Source of the DNA: Lachnospiraceae bacterium
Lineage (GTDB): Bacteria; Bacillota; Clostridia; Lachnospirales; Lachnospiraceae
Direction: 5' to 3'
Length of the DNA: 64,000 nt
Assembly (NCBI GenBank): GCA_021770785.1
Contig: JAETQH010000010.1
Span: forward strand, 1 to 64,000
Positions within the stretch are counted from its first letter, which is position 1. Each line of letters begins with the position of its first letter. Made by a program: the position numbers and the translations under genes. The notes below the pieces were generated by a model, which saw only the letters and a list, made by a program, of their open reading frames with translations, did not search any database and was not told the DNA's origin. This document shows positions 55,311 through 62,580 of the stretch, piece after piece.

Positions 55311-55337
55311 CCTTTTACCGTAACAGGAGGTAAAAGG
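55311..55337 (+). promoter_or_regulatory. Hairpin covering the ribosome site of the recombinase
   Basis: CCTTTTACC (55311-55319) is the exact complement of GGTAAAAGG (55329-55337). The AGGAGG ribosome site (55325-55330) lies partly in the loop and partly in the stem, directly before ATG 55339. If formed, the helix would limit translation. Confidence 0.5.
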
Positions 55338-55338
55338 A

Positions 55339-56160
55339 ATGAAATATACGAAAGAATTGCAAAAGTACGAGGAATATTTGCTGGCAAAAGAACTTGCAAA
55401 GCGGACGAGAGAAATATATCTTACACAGGCAGAAAAGTTTCTGGAATATCTGAAAGACAGAACTATCACGAAGGAGGAAAACATTGCCTACAAAAAGCTG
55501 CTCCTAGAGCAGGGCAAGAAACCGTCTACCGTGAATCTGGAGCTTACGGCTGTGAATAGTTATCTGAAATATGCGGGATATGCAGACTGTACCGTCAAGA
55601 TACAGAAGCTGCAGCGTAGGCCGCTTCAGGATAATATGATGACGGCGGAGGATTACAAAAAACTGCTTGCATGGGCAAAAGAGAGCGGGAGGGAGAAATA
55701 CTATTGCATCATGCGTACCCTTGCACTGACAGGGATTCGTATCAGTGAGTTGTCAGATTGTACTGTTGAAGCGGCGGAAAAAGGAAAATTTCTAGTATAC
55801 AACAAAGGAAAATGCAGGGAAGTCTATCTTCCGGAAAAACTGGTTGCGGATTTGAAAGCATACTGCAGACAAAATGCCATTACGGAAGGCGTTATCTTTC
55901 GGGGCAGCAGAGGAAAGCCCATCAGCAGAAATGCGGTTTATAACATGCTGGTGAAGCTGGCAGATGAGCTTGGGATACCGCAAGGCAGAGTACATCCACA
56001 CAGTTTTCGTCATCTATTTGCCGTGACGTATATGCAGCAGTACTCAAATCTGTTTGATCTTGCCGATATACTCGGACACTCCAGTTTGGAGATAACCAGA
56101 ATTTACACGGCGGTCACCGGGGAAGAAAGAAGAAAGAAATTAAATAAACTTGATTTGTAA
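55339..56160 (+). CDS. Tyrosine recombinase (XerD/integrase type)
   Basis: A 273-aa site-specific recombinase with a SAM-like N-terminal DNA-binding domain (TREIYLTQAEKFLEYLKDRT) and a complete catalytic domain. The active-site residues are R in LTGIRISEL, K in YNKGKCREVYLP, HSFRH, GHSS and the nucleophile Y in ITRIYTAV. This short size is like phase-variation or Xer-type recombinases, not large phage integrases. No excisionase follows. It is the first gene of an island of unusual genes that runs to the window end. Confidence 0.9.
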   Translation: MKYTKELQKYEEYLLAKELAKRTREIYLTQAEKFLEYLKDRTITKEENIAYKKLLLEQGKKPSTVNLELTAVNSYLKYAGYADCTVKIQKLQRRPLQDNMMTAEDYKKLLAWAKESGREKYYCIMRTLALTGIRISELSDCTVEAAEKGKFLVYNKGKCREVYLPEKLVADLKAYCRQNAITEGVIFRGSRGKPISRNAVYNMLVKLADELGIPQGRVHPHSFRHLFAVTYMQQYSNLFDLADILGHSSLEITRIYTAVTGEERRKKLNKLDL

Positions 56161-56319
56161 ATCAGGAAAACTGAAAAATATGTGAAAAAAGGAGCGGTAG
56201 CAGGGGAACCGAAATCAAATGTGAAGCAGGAAATTAACAAAATACGATATTATGATAAAAAAGTAAGAAAGAATCGGGAAAAAGCAGTACCGGTGAGTGA
56301 TTGGAAAGGAGAAGCTAGA

Positions 56320-57702
56320 ATGGAACTTGTAGAGAGCATTTTGAAAAATAATCCCTGCTATAAGGCAGGAAAAAGAATTCAGGTAAAAGGACTTGTCCTT
56401 CACAGCGTAGGATGTCCCCAGCCGTCTGCAGAGGTGTTTGTAAAACGATTTAACAGTGCAGACGCCAAGGTATGCGTCCATGCATTTGTAGATGCGGATA
56501 CCGGTAAGATTTTCCAGACATTACCATGGGATTACAGAGCCTGGCACTGTGGAGGAAATGCCAACAGCACCCATATAGGAGTGGAAATGTGCGAACCATC
56601 CTGCATCAAATATACCGGAGGGGCAACGATTACCTGCAGTGACGAGCAGAAGGCAAAGGAAGCGGTCATGCGTACCTTACAGGCAGCTGCCGAACTGTTT
56701 GCCGATTTATGTATCCGGTTCGGACTGGATCCGCTGGCAGATGGTGTCATCATCAGCCATAAAGAAGGACACGACAGAGGGGTAGCCTCCGGTCACGGAG
56801 ACCCTGATCATCTTTTCCGGCAGCTACATATGGATTACACCATGGATGATTTCAGGAAAGCAGTAGATGCGGAAAAGAAGAGAAAAGCCGGCGGGAAAGA
56901 GGATACGGCTGCGTCCGTAAAGCAGACAACAGAGCCTGGAAATACGGCGGCTACGCCTGCACAGCCTATACGGCAGGCCGAAAAGATACAGCCCGGCGAT
57001 ATAGTCACGCTTTTTCCGGATGCCGTTTATTACACGGGAACGGCAATGCCGGACTGGGTACGGAAGGATAAGTGGATTGTGAAGTCAGTAGGCGGTGACA
57101 GGGCAGTGATTGGTAAAAATGTGAGCGGTTCCCATGAGATTAACAGTCCGGTCAACGTGAAGTACCTGAAAACAGCAGGTGAAGAAGCTGTGGGGAATGC
57201 ACCTGTCGCGGCAAGCGCACCGGCGGAACAGAAATCGTCACCGGAAAAAGCAGCCGCTACAGCACCGGGTGAAATGACGGTCTCTGAGAGAGGAGTCGAA
57301 CTGATTGCGAAATACGAAGGATGTCGTCTGGAGGCCTATAAGTGTCCGGCAGGAGTCTGGACCATCGGATACGGTCATACGGCAGGCGTAGTGCAGGGAC
57401 AAAAGCTTTCTTCCGGGGAGGCAGCAAAAGCATTGTTAAAGGAAGATCTGAAAAAATACGGCGGCTATGTCAACGCCTGTGTCAGGAAAGGACTGATAAC
57501 ATTTCCGCTTACCCAGAACCAGTTTGATGCACTGACCAGTTTCTGCTACAACTGCGGCAACGGAAATCTTCAAAAGCTGGTATCCGGGAGAGATGCCGCC
57601 ACAGTAGCGGACAAGCTTTTAGCCTATAATAAGGGCGGCGGCAAAGTGCTTGCAGGACTGACACGGCGCAGAGAAGAAGAAAGAAATTTATTTTTATCGT
57701 AA
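56320..57702 (+). CDS. Two-catalytic-domain endolysin: amidase plus GH24 lysozyme
   Basis: A 460-aa cytoplasmic (no signal peptide) peptidoglycan hydrolase. Residues ~20-180 form an amidase-2/PGRP-like domain (LVLHSVGCPQPSAEVFV, HAFVDADTGKIFQTLPW, HKEGHDRGVASGHGDPDH), expected to cut the glycan-peptide bond. A Pro/Ala/Thr linker and an SH3-like wall-binding module (GDIVTLFPDAVYYTG) follow. The C-terminal ~150 residues are a phage-type GH24 lysozyme (AKYEGCRLEAYKCPAGVWT, IGYGHT). ATG 56320 follows AAAGGAG; an upstream GTG frame lacks such a site. No holin is recognised nearby. Confidence 0.9.
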   Translation: MELVESILKNNPCYKAGKRIQVKGLVLHSVGCPQPSAEVFVKRFNSADAKVCVHAFVDADTGKIFQTLPWDYRAWHCGGNANSTHIGVEMCEPSCIKYTGGATITCSDEQKAKEAVMRTLQAAAELFADLCIRFGLDPLADGVIISHKEGHDRGVASGHGDPDHLFRQLHMDYTMDDFRKAVDAEKKRKAGGKEDTAASVKQTTEPGNTAATPAQPIRQAEKIQPGDIVTLFPDAVYYTGTAMPDWVRKDKWIVKSVGGDRAVIGKNVSGSHEINSPVNVKYLKTAGEEAVGNAPVAASAPAEQKSSPEKAAATAPGEMTVSERGVELIAKYEGCRLEAYKCPAGVWTIGYGHTAGVVQGQKLSSGEAAKALLKEDLKKYGGYVNACVRKGLITFPLTQNQFDALTSFCYNCGNGNLQKLVSGRDAATVADKLLAYNKGGGKVLAGLTRRREEERNLFLS

Positions 57703-57720
57703 AATTAGGAGGACAGCACG

Positions 57721-58587
57721 ATGCCATACAAGGGAAAAAACCAGAATATCACTTCACCGGATGGAGAAAAGAAAAACGGTGCCATTATGGATAATGATTT
57801 CATTCCTCTGGATGATCTGGTCTATGCGCCCTTACATGCGCTGGCACAGTCGAACCACAGGCTTCGTGCACAGATTGTGGATGCTATCAAGAGCATGGGA
57901 ACCAGCAGGCAGAACGGGCAGGAGGAGACGATTCATCTGAACAATATCAATATCGCCTATGACCAGCTGAGACCTGAGCCGGATGAGGGATACAGCGTGG
58001 ATACCCTTCAGGTGCAGGTCCCGCTCCTGTCTATTGTCCCTGTCACCAATCTGAATGTGGAAAAGGCGGAAGTTGACTTTTCCACGGAAATCAAGGCGGT
58101 AAATAATGAGGAAACAGGGGAGAGCAGGATCAGTGCCCGGATATGTTCGCCATCCCAGAGAGACAGCGATTTTCTGCCCAAGGTATCCTACAAGCTACAG
58201 ATTTCCTCCATACCTGCTACGGAAGGAATCTTACGCCTGACGGATGCGTTAAGCGCCAGCCAGGTAGCAAAGAAATTAGATTCGAGACCTGTGGCAGTAA
58301 CCGGTGACTTAGGCTCCGATGAGCAGAAGAACGTGCTTGAGGAAATAAAGAAGCTGAAAGCCAAGATTGGCAGATTAAAGCAGCTCCACCAGAAGATATC
58401 CGGCATGATTGACGAGCAGGAGAAACTGCACCAGATCAGCAAGGATGCCTTTGAAGAGGATACCTATGAATTTGATAAGGACAAATACCTGATGGCCCAG
58501 TCCAATGTCATTAACCGCATTATGGAATACCAGGAGCAGATCATGAACATGGAGATTAAGTATGGACTGGAAAAGGATTATGAATAA
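57721..58587 (+). CDS. DUF2589-domain protein A with coiled-coil tail
   Basis: A 288-aa protein of unknown function. Residues ~25-165 match DUF2589 (DDLVYAPLHALAQSNHRLRAQ, then VQVPLLSIVPVTNLNVEKAEVDF). Residues ~200-285 are charged and helical with heptad character (NVLEEIKKLKAKIGRLKQLH), likely a coiled coil. It has no signal peptide or membrane segment, so it should accumulate in the cytoplasm. AGGAGG (57707-57712) precedes the ATG, 18 bp after the endolysin. Partner of the longer DUF2589 protein downstream. Confidence 0.8.
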   Translation: MPYKGKNQNITSPDGEKKNGAIMDNDFIPLDDLVYAPLHALAQSNHRLRAQIVDAIKSMGTSRQNGQEETIHLNNINIAYDQLRPEPDEGYSVDTLQVQVPLLSIVPVTNLNVEKAEVDFSTEIKAVNNEETGESRISARICSPSQRDSDFLPKVSYKLQISSIPATEGILRLTDALSASQVAKKLDSRPVAVTGDLGSDEQKNVLEEIKKLKAKIGRLKQLHQKISGMIDEQEKLHQISKDAFEEDTYEFDKDKYLMAQSNVINRIMEYQEQIMNMEIKYGLEKDYE

Positions 58588-58846
58588 AAAGAAGCGGCGG
58601 CAGGACATGATGGGGAAAACGGCCCCACCGGCAGCAGGGCATATGGTGACAGAGGAAGAAATCAAACAGTATCTTACACGCCTGCTTCCGGAATGGAATC
58701 TCCGTCTGCTGACAGATACATCTGCAAATGTGGTTTTGTGGGTAGAATCTGTTACGGTCACCGCATATCAGTCCGCTCCCGAAACAGAGTCATCCGGAAA
58801 GCTGAATTTGTGGAACCGTTTTATACAATGGCTGAAAAACGGTTAA
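58580..58846 (+). CDS. Small protein between the two DUF2589 genes
   Basis: An 88-aa basic protein of no known family. ATG 58580 overlaps the stop of the previous gene by 8 nt and has AAAAGGA before it, so the two are coupled. It begins NKKKRRQDMMGK and ends with an amphipathic, tryptophan-containing helix (NLWNRFIQWLKNG). The middle (EEEIKQYLTRLLPEWNLRLL) looks folded. Confidence 0.65.
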   Translation: MNKKKRRQDMMGKTAPPAAGHMVTEEEIKQYLTRLLPEWNLRLLTDTSANVVLWVESVTVTAYQSAPETESSGKLNLWNRFIQWLKNG

Positions 58847-58852
58847 GGAAAT

Positions 58853-58957
58853 ATGGCTGCCACCGGAGGCGCAGAGGACACAAGATTCCGTCTGCCGGAG
58901 CGGATGAGAAAATGTCTTATGGGAATACCGGGCTGGTCCCGCCCCCTTAAGAAATAA
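58853..58957 (+). CDS. Possible 34-aa ORF
   Basis: ATG 58853 follows AAGGAA closely and reads a 34-codon frame with a basic, aromatic body (DTRFRLPERMRKCLMGIPGW). It fills an otherwise empty 137-bp gap. Coding is uncertain because the ribosome site is only 2 nt away and the frame is short. Confidence 0.3.
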   Translation: MAATGGAEDTRFRLPERMRKCLMGIPGWSRPLKK

Positions 58958-58983
58958 AATAAAAAAGAAAGAAGGTAGTAATT

Positions 58984-60180
58984 ATGGCAATCGCAGAACA
59001 ATTTGCCGGACTGGACATGCAGCAGCTGATTGGCGGTCCCTTGTCAGCAGCGGCAGATGCAAGTGCCCAGCTTGCAAATTCCACGGCTGACTTTATCAAC
59101 AGGGTAGGGTTTGACGCAAATGGAAAAGTGCGCACGGTGGCATTTGCCTATCAGAAGCGCAGTATGAATGAAGACGGCACCAGCAACCTTGATGAGATGA
59201 AGGTAGATGTGCCTATGTTAGCCATCGTACCGATTCCCAACTTACAGGTGGATGAGGTGAATATCCTCTTTGACATGGAGGTAAAGCAGAGTGAGAAATC
59301 GGAGAGTTCCACGGATTTGGGGGCAAGCATTACCGGTACGATGAACCTTGGCATCATCAAGGTCAGTGTGACAGGTAATGTCAGCTCACACAGCTCTAAT
59401 ACCAGAAGCTCCGATAATTCCGCTAAGTACCATGTGGACGTAAGAGCCACCAATCACGGCACGCCGGAAGGTCTCGCCAGAGTCCTTGACATGATGGCTG
59501 CGAATGTGGCTCCGATGCTTATGGACAGCACTTTAAAGGACGGTAACGGGCAGAGCCTTTCCGAGCAGGCAAGAATCAAGGCAGAGAATTTAAAGGCGCT
59601 GCGTCAGGACATCAGCCAGATCGAGAAGAGGCTTACCGCAGCACAGGAGGGTCTCGATACGATTATCCTGCAATTTAAGAAGATGGGAACCTCTCAGCGT
59701 AATGTGTATCAGGGAACTATTACAAGACTTCTGAATGCAGTCGATATCAGTGCAATTGATGAGAGAATCAAGCAGGCAAGAAACGACGAGGAAAAGAGGG
59801 CCGCAGAGAATGAAAAGGCGGAAGCCGAGAAGCAGCAGCTTACCTACAGTCAGAATATGGATGAGGTAAATGAGAGCTGGAGTTCTTTTATGAACCAGGC
59901 AGGGGATGTTGTAAAGATGATCGCCGACAGCGGTGAAACACCTGAAAATGTTTCCGAGATGTTTGGGTTAAAGGCTGTGGATGCAGAAGGAAAGGCTGTG
60001 CCGTATGCAAGCGGTGAGACCTATTATTCCGCACTCCTTGCCGCCCAGAAGAATGCGGTGTCAAGCCAGCGCAATATTACCGAAATCGAGAAGGAACTGT
60101 TTGAAAAGAAGGCAGAGTACAGTGATGCTGTGGCAGGCAGAACCAGAACGGCTCTTCCTGAGACCAGAGCGGAAAGCTAA
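58984..60180 (+). CDS. DUF2589-domain protein B with long coiled-coil region
   Basis: A 398-aa protein. Residues ~10-165 are DUF2589 (QQLIGGPLSAAADASAQLAN, then VDVPMLAIVPIPNLQVDEVN), closely parallel to protein A. The following ~220 residues are Glu/Lys/Ala-rich helices (LRQDISQIEKRLTAAQEGLD, ERIKQARNDEEKRAAENEKA), typical of coiled coils. No export signal. AAGAAGGT precedes the ATG, and a terminator follows. Family function is unknown. The paired paralogs suggest hetero-assembly. Confidence 0.82.
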   Translation: MAIAEQFAGLDMQQLIGGPLSAAADASAQLANSTADFINRVGFDANGKVRTVAFAYQKRSMNEDGTSNLDEMKVDVPMLAIVPIPNLQVDEVNILFDMEVKQSEKSESSTDLGASITGTMNLGIIKVSVTGNVSSHSSNTRSSDNSAKYHVDVRATNHGTPEGLARVLDMMAANVAPMLMDSTLKDGNGQSLSEQARIKAENLKALRQDISQIEKRLTAAQEGLDTIILQFKKMGTSQRNVYQGTITRLLNAVDISAIDERIKQARNDEEKRAAENEKAEAEKQQLTYSQNMDEVNESWSSFMNQAGDVVKMIADSGETPENVSEMFGLKAVDAEGKAVPYASGETYYSALLAAQKNAVSSQRNITEIEKELFEKKAEYSDAVAGRTRTALPETRAES

Positions 60181-60213
60181 GTACTGACGCAGTTTGGGAA
60201 GGAACATTTTCAC

Positions 60214-60257
60214 TGCCGCCCGGAGAAAGCCCGGAGCATCCAAAGGGCGGCATTTTT
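60214..60257 (+). terminator. Terminator after DUF2589 protein B
   Basis: TGCCGCCC (60214-60221) pairs with GGGCGGCA (60245-60252) and TTTTT follows. It divides the island into an endolysin/DUF2589 transcript and a regulatory transcript, unless there is read-through. Confidence 0.8.
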
Positions 60258-60294
60258 AAAAGCAGATAAAGCAGGAAGGCGGAAAGAAAAAGCC

Positions 60295-60579
60295 ATGAAC
60301 AAAGAGGAAAAGACTGCACTGACAGACATCCATTATGTTAGGCTGGTGCCTGTTGGCAGCGTAAATCCCAACAATCCTCTCTCGGACCAGTCTAAGGAAG
60401 CACAGGTAGCGCTCCTGAACCGGTGCCTGAATGATTATCCCAAAGGAATCATTATCGGGAAGGACATTACCATAGGCCGGTATATGGTGGGAGAGCATGA
60501 GCTTACCATGGAAAAAATCACCTACCATGTGGGTTTTGAGCGAAAGCCGCCATGGGAGGATGAGGAAAGAAATTCTTAA
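60295..60579 (+). CDS. Small unknown protein upstream of the STAS gene
   Basis: A 94-aa soluble protein, probably alpha/beta (TDIHYVRLVPVGSVNPNNPL, then NRCLNDYPKGIIIGKDITI). GGAAGGCGG precedes the ATG weakly. Family unknown. It sits between a terminator and the STAS gene. Confidence 0.6.
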   Translation: MNKEEKTALTDIHYVRLVPVGSVNPNNPLSDQSKEAQVALLNRCLNDYPKGIIIGKDITIGRYMVGEHELTMEKITYHVGFERKPPWEDEERNS

Positions 60580-60644
60580 GTTTGCAAAAAATGCAGACGG
60601 ACGGCCATTCGCTTCGTTAAAGAAGAAAGAGGAGGAGACGGAAC

Positions 60645-60944
60645 ATGCAGATAGATCAGGAAAGGCAGGAAGATAAATTAACCCTGAAAATAAGAGGAAG
60701 GTTGGAAAACACCACTGCCCCCGAGTTGCAGAAGGTTTTGGAGCGGGAACTGGAGGGTATCACAGAGTTAGGGATGGATCTAAAAGAACTGGAATATCTA
60801 TCCTCTGCAGGACTCAGGGTGCTGCTTGCCGCCGCAAAGAAAATGAAGGCAAAGAAAGGCACTATAACGGTATACCATGCAAATGAGGATGTCATGGAAG
60901 TATTTGAAATCACGGGATTCAAAGAAATCCTGGGTATCCGATGA
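60645..60944 (+). CDS. STAS-domain anti-anti-sigma factor
   Basis: A 99-aa protein of the SpoIIAA/RsbV type that frees a sigma factor by binding its anti-sigma kinase. The domain spans the whole chain, with the phosphorylatable serine in LEYLSSAGLRVLL. GAGGAGG lies before the ATG. Its stop overlaps the next gene by 4 nt (ATGATAA). Together with the SpoIIE-type phosphatase at 62581 this forms two parts of a partner-switch; no anti-sigma kinase is seen within the window. Confidence 0.9.
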   Translation: MQIDQERQEDKLTLKIRGRLENTTAPELQKVLERELEGITELGMDLKELEYLSSAGLRVLLAAAKKMKAKKGTITVYHANEDVMEVFEITGFKEILGIR

Positions 60945-62056
60945 TAAGGCGGGAGTATTCCGGCACAGCTCTTTGGGGCAGAAGAAAACCGCATCGGGCA
61001 AAAAATGTACAGCTCGCTAATAAAGAGGGCAGGAAGCTTACGGTGACTTTGCGGGAATACCGGCATGGAGACGAGGAAAGCATGATTGCCTGCATACGGG
61101 ATGAATATCAGGAGACCTATTTTAAAAGAGATTTTTATTCGCCTGAATATCTGAAAGAAGAGGCCGAAAGCGGGCATATTACCTTTCTGGTGGCACAGAC
61201 GAGGGCAGGTGAGATTGCAGGCATGCTGATCTTAAAGGAATTTGCGCCGGAGGAGAGCATGTGTGAGATTGCATCCCAGATTTTCCGGAAGAAATACCGG
61301 GGTTACGGGCTTGCAATGCCCTTTTTCGAATATGGTATGGAAATCCTGTCAGACAGGGATTATTCCGCAGCCTATTGTCTGCCGGTATTGTTCCATGATA
61401 TTACGCAGAGGCTTTTATATCGTCTGGGGCTTCGGGCAACGGGGTTCCTGCTGAATGTTTTTGACGTGGAGCATATCACCCATTCTTATCAGAATGGCAG
61501 GAACACCAAGCATTCCCAGGGCATCCAGATTCGTGCGGTAGAAAAACAGGATGCCAAAACGGTCTATGTACCGGCAGAACATCGTGAATTTTGCCGCAGC
61601 ATCTATAAGAGTCTGGGGGTTACATACCATATGGCAGAAATACAGGAAGAATGCCGGGAGAATATGCCCCCTGTCAGTGGGGTATCCCATGTACAGAACG
61701 ATTGGCAGAGCAGCCTGGAAATCCGGGTCAGTTCCGTCGGACCGGACCTGCGGGAGCGTATCGATGCACTGCATAAAAAATATCCCTTAAGGGGAAGGCA
61801 GACCGCAAATATATTACTGAATATCAGCGATTCCAATGCAGTGTGGGCGTATCATTCCTTGTCGGATATGGGGTACTTCTTTACCGGCCTAAAGCCGTTA
61901 TGCAGTGACAGGGAATATATGGTGCTGCATCATCCGGGAGAAGTGGAAATCTTTATGGAAGATTATGTTTTGACCGATGAGTTTAGGAAATTGGCTGAGT
62001 ACACAGAATTGTGCAGTATGAACAGAAATGAACAAAAAAATTTTTTCGTTAATTAA
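60941..62056 (+). CDS. GNAT-fold protein linked to the partner-switch genes
   Basis: A 371-aa soluble protein. The region ~45-175 has the GNAT fold with the acetyl-CoA loop in RKKYRGYGLAMPFFEYGMEI. The C-terminal ~180 residues form a second, unassigned domain, with a near-end motif ENIFMED-like (EVEIFMEDYVLTDEF). It overlaps the STAS gene by 4 nt, implying equimolar translation. It may modify a protein of this island; substrate unknown. Confidence 0.75.
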   Translation: MIRREYSGTALWGRRKPHRAKNVQLANKEGRKLTVTLREYRHGDEESMIACIRDEYQETYFKRDFYSPEYLKEEAESGHITFLVAQTRAGEIAGMLILKEFAPEESMCEIASQIFRKKYRGYGLAMPFFEYGMEILSDRDYSAAYCLPVLFHDITQRLLYRLGLRATGFLLNVFDVEHITHSYQNGRNTKHSQGIQIRAVEKQDAKTVYVPAEHREFCRSIYKSLGVTYHMAEIQEECRENMPPVSGVSHVQNDWQSSLEIRVSSVGPDLRERIDALHKKYPLRGRQTANILLNISDSNAVWAYHSLSDMGYFFTGLKPLCSDREYMVLHHPGEVEIFMEDYVLTDEFRKLAEYTELCSMNRNEQKNFFVN

Positions 62057-62072
62057 AGAAAGGAAAACAGGT

Positions 62073-62438
62073 ATGGGATATATGTTAACTAAAACCGGCA
62101 CAGACGGTTTTGCCGGGAGGAGCAAAAAAATAAAGGAAAATATAATTGATGTTGCGGTAGACTATGTGAAGAAAAACGGAGTTGTCAGCAAAAAAATAAA
62201 AGGAGAGGTAAATTTTCGGATAGATTGTACGGATGAAAATCATACCTTTGAAGGAAACAGGGAAGAAGTTATCAAAATTCAGGTGCAGAGTGGAAGCGAT
62301 ACATATTCATCCGTTACCATTCGGAAAAGCGCTGCAGACAGGATTGAAACAGATACGGCTATAAAGGATGTTATTGCAGACGCTATTGAAAAAAGTTATT
62401 TGGATGGTGCTGCATATGAAGTTTCATACAGTGAATAA
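62073..62438 (+). CDS. Small unknown protein, 121 aa
   Basis: ATG 62073 follows AAAGAAAGG. The protein is soluble and mixed, with a conserved-looking core (KENIIDVAVDYVKKNGVVSK, then VQSGSDTYSSVTIRKSAADR). No family recognised. It is 16 bp after the GNAT gene and in the same direction, so probably the same transcript. Confidence 0.6.
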   Translation: MGYMLTKTGTDGFAGRSKKIKENIIDVAVDYVKKNGVVSKKIKGEVNFRIDCTDENHTFEGNREEVIKIQVQSGSDTYSSVTIRKSAADRIETDTAIKDVIADAIEKSYLDGAAYEVSYSE

Positions 62439-62465
62439 ACAATAAGAAAACATGGAGGGAAAAAC

Positions 62466-62579
62466 ATGGATGGAGATGAATTATTGATCATGGATCCCAA
62501 TCCGTCTGCTAATCATACACATAACACAATGGGGTTTGATGAAGTTGCCTCAGCCGTCATCGTGACAAAAGTGAATTAA
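62466..62579 (+). CDS. 37-residue peptide gene upstream of the phosphatase
   Basis: ATG 62466 has a strong GGAGG (62454-62458) 7 nt upstream and encodes 37 residues starting MDGDELLIMDPNPSANHTHN and ending in a hydrophobic tail VASAVIVTKVN. The stop is followed by one base and then the phosphatase start, so it is translationally linked to it. It is too short for family recognition. It could be a leader, a regulatory peptide or a precursor peptide. Confidence 0.55.
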   Translation: MDGDELLIMDPNPSANHTHNTMGFDEVASAVIVTKVN

Positions 62580-62580
62580 T

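Noticed and set aside
54965-55338. Attachment site for the tyrosine recombinase
   Set aside because: No tRNA gene and no direct repeat convincing by eye was found; the other end of the island is outside the window.
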